Position numbers and translations under genes: made by a program. Below, piece after piece: positions 32,672 through 45,981 of a stretch of 64,000 nucleotides of DNA. Every line of letters begins with the position of its first letter. Position 1 is the stretch's first letter. The notes under the pieces were generated by a model. It was not told where the DNA came from, made no database searches, and saw nothing but the letters and a program-made list of their open reading frames with translations. Source of the stretch: Adiantum capillus-veneris. Lineage: Eukaryota > Streptophyta > Polypodiopsida > Polypodiales > Pteridaceae. The DNA lies in NCBI GenBank assembly GCA_014529385.2, contig CM043961.1:12402478-12466477 (forward strand), written 5' to 3'.

Positions 32672-33284
32672 CCCACTTATAGGTTCTGCCTCGCTTCAAG
32701 CCCAAATAAGAGAGTGAGCAAAAAAATTGACACTTTACCTATCATGATGAGTAGAACATATGCCTTAAACTCATCATCTCTTCTTCTTCTTTTTTCAAAA
32801 AAATAAAACTAGTTTTAGCCAAACTTAAAGGGAAGTCATCTCTATCCTTTGGGTAGGCCAGAAATAAAAGTTCCTTTTTTCATTCTAAAAACTCACCTTC
32901 TTGAGAGTCTATTCACCTACCAACATAGGATCTATCCAAGCTGGCAATATTCATAAATACACTCAATAGCCCACCATTGCTACTCATAACTTTCTCTTGA
33001 GTGCTCACTATAGCAGTCACCAATTAAATTTTTAAGTTTCAAATAGGGGAGGCATCACTAAGGACTCACCCCTTTAGGGCAGGCCAAAAGGGAGGATAAA
33101 ATCCAAAACAACAATTATAATTTTTGTGGACAACAACAATTATAATCGTTGGGGGGGAGGGGGTGAAAATAGAAAAAATAATAATCTAGTATTGGTTGTA
33201 ATTGTAAATTCCTACAATGATAGTAATTACTTGATTGTCATATGTCATTTTTCCAACTCGGGTTACAACGTCATCCACATAAAT
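31351..33284. other. Unassigned stretch with a GT microsatellite
   Basis: No supported gene. A (GT)n run lies at about 32,622-32,668. 32,440-32,560 is rich in ctctc/cactccc. The last five bases, TAAAT (33,280-33,284), are the left target-site duplication of the ABC element. Confidence 0.5.
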
Positions 33285-34441
33285 TGTTGGGGGTCCCATC
33301 GTTGCAATAGCTCGAATGACCAACAAAATCATCAATCTGGAGGGATGAGCTACCCGGCTAGGGCATGGAAACACTCACACGGTTAGTGAGCTAATCATGG
33401 CAACACAAATGGTTAACTCTACGAGGTGAGCTTCTCGGCCTATAGAGGAGCTAAGCCGCAATGAAGGGCAATCTCCACATCCACTTCTCTTCACCTCTAA
33501 TCAACCCAATCACACACACTACCATTGCAAGATGCACACAACACTAATCCTATCATGCAACACACTAATCGCAAGCACACACACATAGATCTATCGAGCA
33601 CCACACTCCAATCAAACCTACATACACACAAGCAAAAGAGGGCAATCCACAAGATTAGAGAGGGATTAACCACTAATTAGTTACGATCTAGTTAATCTAA
33701 GCATCATAGGAAATCATAAGATGCATGAGAGAGGGATAGAGAAAGAGAATGAATCATTGATTAGTGTTAATCAAGTCTCATGATGAGCAAGGAGAAGCTC
33801 AAGGACTCCATAGCCACAAACTTCAAGAACTCTCACCAAAGAGTGCTCTCAACAAATGAGCTTGAGAACCCTAATTTCATTTGCACACTACCTTATGTAC
33901 CTAGGGTAAAAATATGCAATGTCCGGGTTAATCTAAGCATCATAGGCAATCATAAGAAGCATGAGAGAGGGATAGTGAAAGAGAATGAATCATTGATTAG
34001 TGTTAATCAAGTCTCATGATGAGCAAGGAGAAGCTCAAGGACTCCATAGCCACACACCTCAAGAACTCTCACCAAAGAGTGCTCTCAACAATGAGCTTGA
34101 GAACCCTAATTTCATTTACACACTACCTTATGTACCTAGGGTAAAAATATGCAATGTCCGGGTGCCCAAGGCCTTTAGGTCTCCACCACTTACTGAATCT
34201 GCTACCTAGGCACAATAACTGACCTATTCTTTACAACTTGAAACTCCCATTGAGCCCACAACACATTAAAATATTACAATGGCTTGAAATAATTTGGGAA
34301 TTTACAATACGTGACCATTTTGGGAAAACGTGGAAAATGTGTAACTCCAATCTTACTGCTTCTTCACTTTGATCTTCGATGTGCATTCATACGTCTTTGG
34401 TCTTTAGCAAATTTTGTTAATTGACATTGACTCAGTTAACA
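33285..34441 (-). repeat. ABC LTR A (3' LTR) with internal duplication
   Basis: It is 1,157 bp, compared with 917-978 bp for C and B. The excess is a ~236-bp tandem duplication: 'gttaatctaagcatcat' to 'atatgcaatgtccggg' occurs at 33,691-33,927 and again at 33,928-34,164. The PPT side (ttccccccttct) abuts its right end, marking it as the 3' LTR of a minus-strand element. Confidence 0.88.
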
Positions 34442-34453
34442 TTCCCCCCTTCT
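34442..34453 (-). other. ABC polypurine tract
   Basis: Minus-strand sense AGAAGGGGGGAA directly precedes LTR A. The same AAGGGGGGAA core occurs next to LTR B within the 29-bp B-C spacer. Confidence 0.85.
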
Positions 34454-35589
34454 GATTTTAGTGCCCGTCCTCGCGCACTATCGAAAAGTGTTCGTGGAGG
34501 CAAGGGAAGGTTTTGATTGGTTGTTGATGGGCTGATTGTCTTCATTTGTCATTGAATTTGTTGATGAGGTTCACTTTGCTGCACATCTTCATTGGTTTGA
34601 ATATGTCTGATGTGAGAGATGATGTTGCATTTGTCTGTTGTAATAGCATAATGATGAGGCTTCTATTTATTTATGAAAAGTATGTACAAGGAATGTAGAA
34701 TGATGAGGTTCTAAATTAGGGTCTAATAATTGGATGACCAAAGGGAAAAAACCTTGTGGGAAAAAAGTGCCTTTGGGATACACGCATTATTGGAGTACTT
34801 ACTAGCATGGGAAATATTAATAAGGTACTGAAGGGATTATTTGCTGATAGATATGGAATCAAAAAGGCAACAAATATGAGAGGTTAGCATGATGGAACAT
34901 TGGTTTGCCTGTTGTAGTCCACTCATATGTGGAAGAAAAAAAGAGCGTCTAATGCATATGTCCAATGGTGGGACATCCTATTTATGCATACATAGAAATG
35001 CATGGGAAACAATATGTTGTGTGAGAAAGATTTTGAGGAGTTATTCAGAAAGATGTTGTAGCTATAAAAGCATATGACATGGATTTGCAAGCTGGCACCC
35101 CTTTAAGAATGATTTTCGTTGACAAAGATATGTGCTCTTATCTTATTGTGCATTGTGCGTGAGTGTTGGACTCTATGACATTCCACCAATTGTAAGTTAA
35201 TAGACTTTGACTCTTATGCTCATCTCATCCAGCATTAGAGACACGACTTAGATATGCTCAACTCTTCCAGCTTGAGCGTAAGCCAAATAACTACGACTCT
35301 TAGCACATAGTTAAATAGCTTTGGGACTAATGCTTTGCTCATTTTATGGCTCAACAGCCCGACTCTGACTATGCCAAAGAGTTTTTTTTACACCTTGGCG
35401 ACTTGAATTTTTACATTCTTGTGCTTACTACAAACATTTCTACAGGTAAAAGTAAGCTTAAATCCTTAAAAAGAGGATTAGTGAAGGACCAAGTTGGCAT
35501 TGAAGGTTTCTTTTGCCATACCTGTTTTATCATCTTTGAATCTGCATTCTTGTTAGTTGGGTTGTCCTTCTTTGACTGTGAAGACTCCA
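34454..35589. other. ABC internal region, no gene recognised
   Basis: This interval lies between the 3' PPT and the end of GagPro-2, where pol would normally lie. Stops are frequent in all frames and no RT, RNase H or integrase motif is seen. A 110-codon plus-strand frame at 35,346-35,678 is antisense to the element and unsupported. Confidence 0.5.
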
Positions 35590-36876
35590 TTATTTGTTTG
35601 ATTCTCCAATTAGGCCTGTTGGTAGAAGTCTTTGATGTTGTTGTAGGCCTCTATTGCCTGTTGGTATCTGGCTTTTGACTAGGAGCATTGGGAAACTTAG
35701 TAATCCAAATATCTTGATGACGTTTGTATCTCTTTTGTTGACTTTGTCTTGTTCTAGGTCTTGTTGAGTTCTTGAGATCTTCATGCAGGTCTTGTGTAGT
35801 TGCAGTTGACTTGTGGTTGACTGGTAGCCAAATCTTTGTATAACCTGTGTAGAATCCTTGTCTAAGAGGAAGATTCTTTGAGATCGTATCCTCTTGAGAG
35901 TTGTGGTAGACTTTAGCATCTTTCAATGTCTGTTGTATACCTGCTTCTTAGGTATCCTAGGATATTGTGGAGGTTGATACCTTGCGGGCCTTCTTTCTTG
36001 GGAGGGACTTGATGTTACTGCATATGCCCTAACCTGCGGTTTTAGTACCCATATCTGTATGTTACCTCCATAGTACTCATGTTTCTTAAAGCTCCATTGT
36101 GATGCTATCCACCCCATGTGTTTGTCCTTCTTTGCTGATTTCCCGTCCTTAATCCAAACCGGATCATTGAATTTGACTAAACTGCTCTGAACAAACACTT
36201 GCTTGACTTTCCTTTGCTTTTTTGAGTATTTTGGATGAAATGTCTTTGCTTTCTTTGGTGTCTTCTTAAAGGTTTCTGTTGGGTCAGCAATTGACTTGAA
36301 GTTTTGAAAGCTTGACTTGCTTGAAGAAGCTGATCCATGAGGGTTATTTGATGTAGAGGCATATGCTGTCACAACTTGTGTGCTAATCGGTGGAAGTTCC
36401 ACTTTAGCTTTACCTTTGTTTGCAATATTTGTCTTTGATTCATGTGACTTTTGCAACTTTGAATCTAGCATTAAGGATACCTGTAAATGTTGCTTGCTAC
36501 CTCTTGGAAAAGAGAGTATTATCATTTTACCTTCTTTGTAGGCCTTGTGTTGATCTAACCACTGATGTCCAAGGATTACATCTGCAATCATTTCCTTTGA
36601 AGGCTGCACCTGAAAATTTACCTGCTCTTCATAATTTTGGATGCTAAGGGTAGCAACCATCTCTTTTTGACTTGTAGCCTTACCCATGATTTCTCTATTA
36701 TTTGGCTTGCCTTGAGTAATCTCTAGAATACTTTGGATGTTATTTGCAACCATATTGTAATTTTCTTCTTTATCCAGTAGAGCATTGCATCTCACGCTTG
36801 CTCCTGTTGTACAGCTAAGAACTATGGCTATTCTCATTGCTGGTTCTACTAAAGATTTATGTCTTGCTTTTGCCAT
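35590..36876 (-). pseudogene. GagPro-2: retropepsin-like protease and basic C-terminal domain
   Basis: The 317-residue minus frame (36,876-35,923) shows CNALLDKEENYNMVANNIQ (DKE at the position of the catalytic D-[ST]-G), VATLSIQNYEEQVNFQV, and ADVILGHQWLDQHKA, matching the second [IL]-L-G-x-x-W-L motif. A Ser/Lys-rich linker then leads to FVQSSLVKFNDPVWIKDGKS, then MGWIASQWSFKKHEYYGG. After stops, a Gln/Arg-rich tail follows to about 35,590. The catalytic Gly is lost, so activity is doubtful. The Trp-rich tail replaces RT and has no family I recognise. Confidence 0.65.
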
Positions 36877-36983
36877 GGTCTCATCTTGATCTAGCTGTGT
36901 CTTTATGAAGGTGGCTTGAGACTCTGTTTTCCAATCTGACTTTCATCAGCTGATTTAACTGGCAATGTTTGGATCTTTGGACT

Positions 36984-37922
36984 TCATATTGTTTCTACTT
37001 GGTTGTTTGCAACTTTGTTCTTCTTAACTTCCGGCTTTCGTGGCATTCTTTGCTCTTTTTGATCTGCACTTGTTATTGCCTGATTTTCTTTAAGCTCTTT
37101 TGAAGTTCTGATTGATGGAGATGAGTCATCTTCCATAAGATTTGCTTTAAGCTCTTCTGAAGTTATGATTGATGGAGATGAGTCATCTTCCATAAGATTT
37201 TCTTTGGCATTGGTTTTCTTTTTAACTGTGCCTGAGGACTTTGTGCTGTCGTCCGTGGGTGACCAGTCTTGGTCTTCATTCTTGGTTATCTCTAAAGACT
37301 ACATCTTCATTTAACTTTGTATCTCTAGCATCTCTGGGCCATTGGTATTCCCATTATGATGCTGTCTGGCATATCCTTTGCTGTGATCATGTGAAATTGA
37401 TCCTTTGCTGTGATCATGTGAAATTGAGCTATGATGATCTGTGAATTTACTTCAATGGGTGGTGCAGATAATTCCCCAGCATTCTACTCATTTGTTTCCT
37501 AATATGCTCACAAATTCAGGAGCATCTTCCAGCTGTGGTTGGTCACATCTTTTCCAAGTGCGAAAAGACATGAGGTTCTTGTCTAAGTGAAAATCTAGCT
37601 TTACTTCTCTTGAAAGCCTTTCTTCCTTTTTACCAACAATGTTGCACTTGATTGTTTCAGTAATGGTTGTGTCCTTTGGTTGAGCTTTATCTACATTTTC
37701 TTTGCTTTGATCACCTACTTCAATTGATGTTGACTCCATTGGCTGTGATACTACACTGTTTTGCACTTGTTGAGCATTGTCATTTTGCATCTGGTTAACT
37801 CTTGATCTTAAAAGATCCACTGTACTTTCTGGCAGAATCTGTCTCTTTGGAGGAGATTTTGGTGGTGACCTTTGTGTAGCCTTCTCGCCTTTTGCTCCCA
37901 TTGACTTTGACTTTTTTGTCAC
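36984..37922 (-). pseudogene. GagPro-2: central low-complexity region
   Basis: Minus frames 37,922-37,488 and 37,193-36,984 contain a Lys/Pro-rich basic start (TQRSPPKSPPKRQIL), a Gln/Asn-rich linker, and a near-perfect tandem repeat, LMEDDSSPSIRTSKELKENQ, whose LMEDDSSPSI unit occurs twice (the 60-bp DNA unit repeats at about 37,076-37,200). It links the Y-x-D modules to the protease. Confidence 0.5.
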
Positions 37923-38228
37923 CTATTTTGGCTGCTTGAGGGTTTGCATCATCTTTAGATAGTCTTTGACTTTTGTCTTACCATCCATAGGGGTTGGTAC
38001 AAGACCATGATCTTGCTGATATTCGTTACCATGTGCATCTTGATATGCATACGTGAGCTTGGTCACATGTAACTGTTTGAACACTATTGAATTTGTTGGC
38101 TTTTGACTCTGACTTGTGGAGATCATCTGAAACTTATATCCTTGATAATCTTCATATGAGCATCTATCTGTAGACTCTGATGGAATCTGGGTCAACTGGA
38201 AACTTTCAACAACCATATGATCTTTCAA
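37923..38228 (-). pseudogene. GagPro-2: Y-x-D-x-x-G modules 5-6
   Basis: The frame contains SYEDYQGYKFQM and LTYAYQDAHGNEYQQD, two copies of the Y-x-D-x-x-G-x-x-[YF] core. A stop at 37,923-37,925 separates it in frame from the basic linker. Confidence 0.5.
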
Positions 38229-38390
38229 TGGTTTTTGCTTTGAAGGAGTTTCTTGGCTAGAAGCTCTAGGGCTTCTAACTTGTGTAGCATTTCCTGGTAC
38301 CTAAGTTGAGCTTGATGGATTTACAGCTCCCCCCTTCGTAGGGTGATCACTATAGCCTGCTTTATTGTAAGAGTTAAAAATTGTTTGGCT

Positions 38391-38750
38391 CTAATTTAGT
38401 CTCAACGTCTGGGACTCTGAAGGTACACTTTGGGTAGCACTGTTGATGTTTGGCATCTGTAAACCTTCTACATAGTTTCCTATGTATCTCCTTGAAACAT
38501 GACAAATAATTCCCCAAGTCAAGCTGTAGATAGCATTATCTTTGCCCTCATATTGTCTAACCCATGGGTCTCCTATGATATGAGCTTCTATGGTTTCAGG
38601 ACCCAAGGCATCATAGATGCTAGACTCTTGTCTATATCTACAACTATTTTGGTCAAAGTATATGCTTGTTTGGTCACAACATTGGTCACAACATTGAAGT
38701 TTGATTTCCGATGCAGGAGAGTTTGGCTTTGAACATATTTCTAGGTTCAC
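38391..38750 (-). pseudogene. GagPro-2: Y-x-D-x-x-G module 4
   Basis: The 119-residue frame contains SIYFDQNSCRYRQESSIYDA, then IIGDPWVRQYEGKDNAIYSL. The second half, with Y-x-G-x-D-x-x-[IV]-Y-S-L, repeats the YKGLDGAVYSLM segment in the frame at 39,263-40,006. Confidence 0.55.
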
Positions 38751-38759
38751 TCAAGTAAT

Positions 38760-39365
38760 ATCCTTCAGCTCTAGAGAGGATGGGCTATAATAGATTCTTT
38801 CCTCTGAAATGAACCATCCTTTCTGATCTATCACTAGACGCACTTCTATGAACTGGTATGTGGGCCATTCAAACACTGGTTGATCTTTTTTCTACAGTTT
38901 TCCTGTTTGGTCTACATAGTGTGCATATGAATTATGGGTACCACACAATGGAACAACATTCTGTTTGTTGTGTCCCTCGGACTCGTGAATGATTCCACAC
39001 TTGTGGCAGTGGATGCAAAATCATTTACAAACCTAACAGTCTTTTCAACTTTCGATGATATCTCGACACCTTGACCAAATTCATGTACAAATTTTTTGTT
39101 CAAAGAATCAATTTAAGCTTTCAGGTGCCTGTGCATCTTTATGCTGATTTTGAACTTGCAGTGCTTTTACTAATGCTTCTAATGGTAGTGCTGAATCATC
39201 TGATTGGATTAAAAGTGACAAGTTAGATGCACTTACATCAAGATTCGCATTTCCATTTTTCTCTATGCCTTGCTTGGCAGTTGATGTGCCCCTTTTGTCT
39301 GGATTTCTTGGACAATCTTCAAAAAAATATCCACCTTTCGATCCACAATCTGAGCAATACGCCAT
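38760..39365 (-). pseudogene. GagPro-2: degenerate zinc knuckle and module 3
   Basis: Frame 39,365-39,108 begins AYCSDCGSKGGYFFEDCPRN, a CCHC-like knuckle in which the expected His is not in place. After further stops, a minus frame near 38,880-38,770 contains WPTYQFIEVRLVIDQKGWFI, a poor copy of the module. The knuckle overlaps the end of 39,263-40,006 in another frame, indicating a frameshift near 39,365. Confidence 0.5.
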
Positions 39366-40006
39366 GCTGATGGTATTTCAACTAGTTTTGTCATGTCAAG
39401 CTCTAGCTGAGAGGTTTCTGCTTCTGTGCTTGCCAAGTTGTCAACATCTTCTTTCAAAACACTTAGCATCAAGCTATAGACTGCTCCATCTAGGCCTTTG
39501 TACCGTCTTTGACTTTTTTCTCCAATTAGGCTTGTTTCTATTGGTTGATCTATTGGATCTTGCAATTTTGGTTCTCGACTATAGATCTGACCACTATAGT
39601 CCATGTACAATGACCCTGATTGCATATGCACCAACCGTATATTTTGCTGGCTCGTGCAGATTTTTGGATAAACACTTGAGTTGACTTTTTGAACTTCTAT
39701 CTGCACTTCATCTTTGAGCTTGCAATACCTGGCTCCAATGACGTCTGTGAACATCTGGGAATTCTCTAAATCTGGCTTTACTCTGATCAATAGGATCTTG
39801 GATTCTGTGTTGCTTTTGCTGCTCATCAAGTATCTAGGGCCTTCGAAATCCGCATATAAGACTTTATCTCCATTGTAGCCATATAGCTGTAAAATCATCT
39901 TTGTTGCAGTTGTGCAGATGTTACCACTGCTACTAGCTTGCTCCGCTGTACTTGAACTCTTAGCTTGAGATGAGTCAATGTTGGTTAAATCTACAAAAAC
40001 TGTCAA
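39263..40006 (-). pseudogene. GagPro-2: N-terminal region with modules 1-2
   Basis: The 247-residue frame starts with a Ser/Thr-rich segment and carries VLYADFEGPRYLM (residues 50-61), LYMDYSGQIYSRE (133-145) and RRYKGLDGAVYSLM (167-180). The unit is Y-x-D-x-x-G-x-x-Y followed, about 30-40 residues later, by an Ile-Gly and Y-x-G-x-D-G-x-x-Y half. It is the most upstream coding part in element sense. The same pattern occurs at 7,448-8,098 in GagPro-1. Structure and role are unknown. Confidence 0.6.
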
Positions 40007-41520
<1,514 letters not shown>

Positions 41521-41730
41521 TGACGTGAGCAAAGAGAACCCCGAACCCCCGACGGCCTCTAAAACACCGGGGACCGAATGGAGCGCCTCGAGCCTGTCAT
41601 GGTAAAGCAAACAGGGGCACCACCTAGCTTCAACGGCTAGGACGCAAACAACACACCACCATAACAAAGTTTTCATCCAAGAGAGATGGATGCTTGGCAG
41701 TAATGATGAAGAGGAAAGGGAATGAGATCA

Positions 41731-41827
<97 letters not shown>

Positions 41828-43147
41828 GGGAGGGGGTATAGCGGCTTAGTACTTAGGCACCACGAAAGGATGGCGAATCCGCACACCCTTCACACATACA
41901 CAAGCTCACTCCAAACACAAGATTAGGTGGCGATTCCGCACACCTCACATGGGCAAAACATTGCAAGAAAACATACTCACAAAACCTCAAGCTTTATTTA
42001 GAGAATAAGGCGATGAAATGGGGAGCATAGGGTAGGGGAATGAGAAGGGAGAGAGTGGTAGAGCACATGGCGGATAGGTGGGAGTTGATGGCGAAGACTC
42101 GCACGAGGGTTATGGCCATCATCCTTCATTTAGTTGCCCTTCATCTTCCATAGGCAAGGGTGTAGAGGTCATGCTCAAGACAAGCATGGTGATTGCGGTG
42201 ATGGTGATGGTGTGTGTGTGTGTGTGTGTGTGCACTAGGCACACACAGTGCATAGTGTGTTCTTTGGTGATGTTGTGTGTGTATTTAGTGTGATGGTGAC
42301 CCCTCTTTATATAGGGGAGGAGGGGGGAGGAATTCTAGAATTTAGAAATGAAGAAATCATTATCTACATAGGCCATGTGACTGTGGGACCCACTTGTCTG
42401 GCTGTGTGTATATGTGCCAGAACATCAGTCTCATGAGAGAGACTAAGAGAGAGAGAGATGGGTTGATGAAAAATAGTGAGAGGTGACATGGAGAATAAAG
42501 TAATTACAAGAGGGGAGAGAAGGGAGTGTGTTCAGAGGTGAATCTGTGTGCAAATGTGTGTGAACACAAGAAAAATCAGGTAACCACTGGGTAGGGATGG
42601 GTCTGTGGGCACCTTTTTCAGTGAAACTGAGTGTGAGTGAGTGTGGGAAAGGTTATTTAGCTACAAGACAAGAGATATGGCGCCCTTTAGAGAGAGAGGG
42701 GGGTATTTGGGTCATGGGATATGATAGGAGAGAGAAAGAGGGGGTGGGGTATACTATTTTGGAAGATAGGGTAAGTTACATGTGAGTTAGGGTGCATTAT
42801 TGGTGAGTTATAATGCATTATTGGTGGGAGGTGGGGTAGCTTGAGGGGAGAGAGAAAGAAGAAAGGACAAGGGGAAGAGAGAGGGGGTTGACCTTTTGAG
42901 TGGAGGAGAGAAAAAAGGACACACGGCGGGGCAACAGTGAAGAAAAAAGGAGGCAAGGTGGGGATGGGCTACCCCGCAGACATGAGGTGGTCTATTTTAC
43001 CTTTCTTATATATTTACATAATCATACTTTATTTTTTTCTTACTTTTTCCAATGCCTTTTATCACTCCCTCCCTAAGAGGGGGTTTTCATGGGGTGGGGA
43101 CGAGAGAAGAGGGGTATGGGAGCTTGGCTTGTGAAAAGCCCCCATCA
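41521..43147 (-). repeat. Tat-2 3' LTR
   Basis: 1,627 bp, starting TGACGTGAGC and ending CCCCATCA on the plus strand. It contains a 91-bp GA run (41,734-41,824) and a 22-bp GT run (42,211-42,232). It is homologous to 49,283-50,865 throughout. Confidence 0.95.
42305..42313 (-). promoter_or_regulatory. TATA box, Tat-2 3' LTR
   Basis: The minus strand reads TATATAAAG, a strong plant TATA consensus, identical in the 5' LTR (50,023-50,031). Confidence 0.65.
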
Positions 43148-43163
43148 TTAGCCCTCCCCTTTT
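43148..43163 (-). other. Tat-2 polypurine tract
   Basis: In minus sense, AAAAGGGGAGGGCTAA lies immediately before the TG of the 3' LTR. It shares AAGGGGAGGGCTAA with Tat-1. Confidence 0.92.
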
Positions 43164-43175
43164 GGCTAGAGGCAT

Positions 43176-44231
43176 TCATGTCTCTAGCTCATCTGTTTGA
43201 TGATTATCGTCGGAGGTGGCGGCTGATGGTGTGTCCTCATCTGGAATGTCAATTGGTGGAGCCTGGTCAAATCGAAGAAAATAAGGTTTAAGTCGCCAAC
43301 CATTTACCCTGGTTTTATGAAGTTTTCCATCAGCCTCCATAAGCTGGTAGCTTCCATTGGCATACTTTTTCCTGATGATAAAAGGGCCTTCCCATCGGAG
43401 CAAGAGTTTCTTATCCTTGCGCGTGTCGAAGCGATTGTCGTAGTGGAGCACCAACATTCCTTTCTTCAGTTCTTTTTCCCGGAGATGCTCGTTAAAGCTA
43501 AGCCGTCTATGCTCTGCTTGTGCTGCATAATAATTTATTGCTTCTTCTCTGTCCAGCTGCAGTCTTTCCAAGTTGATGATGTGATCTCTCAAATGCATGT
43601 TGGGCTGTTGAAGCTGGCTTGCCATTACTCTGAGACTTTGTAGTTGCACTTCAATGGGCAAGATTGATTCCTTACCAAATACTAGATGATACGGTGTGAA
43701 TCCCAAGGATGTACGAAATGAAGTTCTGTAGGTCCATAAAGCTGGTAGTAGATACTTATCCCAGTCTCCAGGATGATTGTTTACCTGCTTGGTAATAATT
43801 TTAGAAACCATTCCATTTACCTTTTCAACTAGGCCATTACATTGAGGGTAATATGGTGAAGAGTGCCTCCTTGTAATGCCGAGTTTCTGCATTAATTCTC
43901 CTACCAAGTCTGCTCTGAAACCTGGCCCTCTATCAGAGATGATCTAAAGGTGTGCCAAACCTACAGCATATGTGCTCGTAGATAAATTTAGCTACCTCTA
44001 CCGTTGTGATTCTAGTGGTGGCTGTAGCCTTTGCCCATCTAGTCATGTAGTCGACCCCCATGATAATGTAGAATTTTCCTGAGTTGGCCCTAGGTAATGG
44101 CCCAATGGCGTCGATACCCCATTTTTCAAATGGGCCATATGAGAGAATAGGTGTCTGTGGTTCAGGCATAAGTGATCTAGTGCCGGCCTTTTGACACAAC
44201 TTACATGTTTTGCACTAGTGGTGTACATCAC
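43176..44231 (-). pseudogene. Tat-2 integrase
   Basis: The N-terminal zinc-binding part spans the preceding frame (CHDGVCGGHFALDITSRK) and CKTCKLCQKAG, split by a TAG near 44,215 where Tat-1 has Trp. The core has WGIDAIGPLP (Asp 1), SDRGPGFRADLVGEL read after a one-base shift near 43,945 (Asp 2), and CNGLVEKVNGMV (Glu). The C-terminal part ends KTRVNGWRLKPYFLRFDQAP and an acidic tail, with no chromodomain. With the stop and the frameshift it cannot be made intact as it stands. Confidence 0.9.
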
Positions 44232-45981
44232 GGTTGAGGCTAGGCCATATGAAGCCTGATTGCAAGAGTTTCCTACTTGTTATGTCTAGGGCAAAGTGAC
44301 CACCACAAACCCCGTCGTGACAGCTAGCAATTACTCCCGTGATTTCCTGAGAGAGAGGGACCTTCCTGAGTATTTGGTCCTTACCCTTACAATACAAACC
44401 GTCATTGATGAGTCGATACCTTGTGGCCTTCCGCGTCAGCCATTGCTTCTGTCCCTTTGTTAAATCTGATGGGCATTCTCCTGTTTCCAAAAAATGCATG
44501 ATGTCATGCAAGGCATCACTGCCTTGAAATAGAGGGAGCTTTAGTTTTATTGCTCCAACCACCACTTCCTGTAGTCTTTCACTTGCTAGGGCATCTGCTT
44601 CTTGGTTTTGAGCCCTTGGGATATGGTGTATTTGAACTTCTTCAAACTTACCCAACAAGGTTTTTACACCACTTAAGTGAGTCCTTAAACTAGGATTCTT
44701 GCATGTCCATGCTCTATTTACTTGCCTTACTAGAAGTAGAGCATCCCCAAATACATTAAGGTGTTGTACACCTTGCGAGATACACCATTGTAGACCCTTG
44801 GTTAGTGCTCCATACTCAACTTCATTGTTAGAATGTGAATATAACAATTGGCCCAATGAAAATACCTTTGTCCCTTTGTCATCAAAGACCACTATGCCTG
44901 CAGCTGCTTTGTCGGACGCTCGCTTGTAGGCTCCATCAAAGTAGAGAGAGTATGCTCCTTCTACCATCGGTGGTACTGGAGGTAATCGGACTTCTCCTTC
45001 CTTAGATTGCTTCTCCTCCCTTTCAAAGAATTGGTAGGTCATGAGTCCCCCCAAACTTGCCCTTGTCGTGCTTTCTACCTGTACCGTGTAGTCAAACTCT
45101 TGCAGAAGAACTAGCCATTTAGTAATCCTAGCAGACACATCCATGTGTTGTACAACATAGGGAAATATTTCATCCGTGGTTAGAATCACAAATTGCTTAG
45201 GCAGTAAATATGACCTAAACTTTGTAGTTGCAAATCTAAGAGCTAGGACTAAGTGTTCCACATGGGTGAAACCTTTCTCTCCTGCTGTCATCATTCGACT
45301 AGAGAAGTAGATTGGCCTCATGAAAGATGTCGTCATATCCTTTTGGATTAGCACATCCCCCAATGAGTCATCACCAACACTTGAGGTGACATAGAATTTT
45401 TCATCCCACTTAGGTGGTGAGATAGTTGGCAGAGTGGCTAAGACCTCCTTTACCTTGTTGTAGTGATGTTCGCTTTCCTCGTCCCAAGTGAAAGTTGATC
45501 TTTGAGTGAGTTGTTGCAGTGGTAGAACAAGTTGTGATAGTAGATGTATGAATCTACTTAAGTACCTCACCTTCTGTAGAAAAGAGACCAGTTGACGTGC
45601 GGTTGTTGGTGAAGGTAGGGCTATGAGTGCGGACACCTTACTTGGGTCGGCGTTGATACCTCTTGTTGAAATTTCATGGCCTAGTAGAATGACTTTACTC
45701 TCCCCAATGTGACATTTATCCACATTTAATTGCCCACCTAGGCTCTGCAACCTGGCCAAACCTTCAGTTACCTTTTCTAAATGTGAAATACGGGAGCTAT
45801 ATATACAAAAATCATCAATGAACACTCTTATGGATGTTCCAAAGAACGGTTGAAAAACATATGTGACATATCTTTGGAATGTGGCAGTGCATTTGTGAGA
45901 CCAAATGGCATAACCTTGTATGCAAAACAACCCCATGGCGTGATAAAAGTGGTTTTTAGTTGATCTTCCAAGGCTATGCAT
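44215..45981 (-). pseudogene. Tat-2 RT (C-terminal), RNase H and second RNase H
   Basis: A long open frame of 588 codons. The real coding sense enters it after a one-base deletion near 45,886. RT active site IRVFIDDFCIYSS is at residues 51-63 (about 45,831-45,793). A first RNase H spans about residues 190-310 (IYFSSRMMTAGEKG, VILTTDEIFPYV). A second, archaeal-like RNase H spans about 343-470 with Asp349 (YFDG), Glu389 (EVEY), Asp413 (FGDA) and Asp463 (EADALA), a complete D-E-D-D set. The N-terminal zinc-binding part of integrase begins near residue 560. Dual RNase H places it in the Tat lineage. Confidence 0.9.

Noticed and set aside
35590-40006. An endogenous pararetrovirus (caulimovirus-like) because of an extra N-terminal domain and zinc knuckle before a protease
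   Set aside because: LTRs with TSD, PBS and PPT are present, no movement-protein motif is recognised and no RT follows. An LTR retrotransposon explains it better.
45828-45886. The tail ending in RSLEHP as a natural C-terminus of the Tat-2 first pol frame
   Set aside because: The adjacent frame continues the RT alignment exactly (through VFIDD), and Tat-1 shows the uninterrupted order, so a one-base deletion is the right reading.
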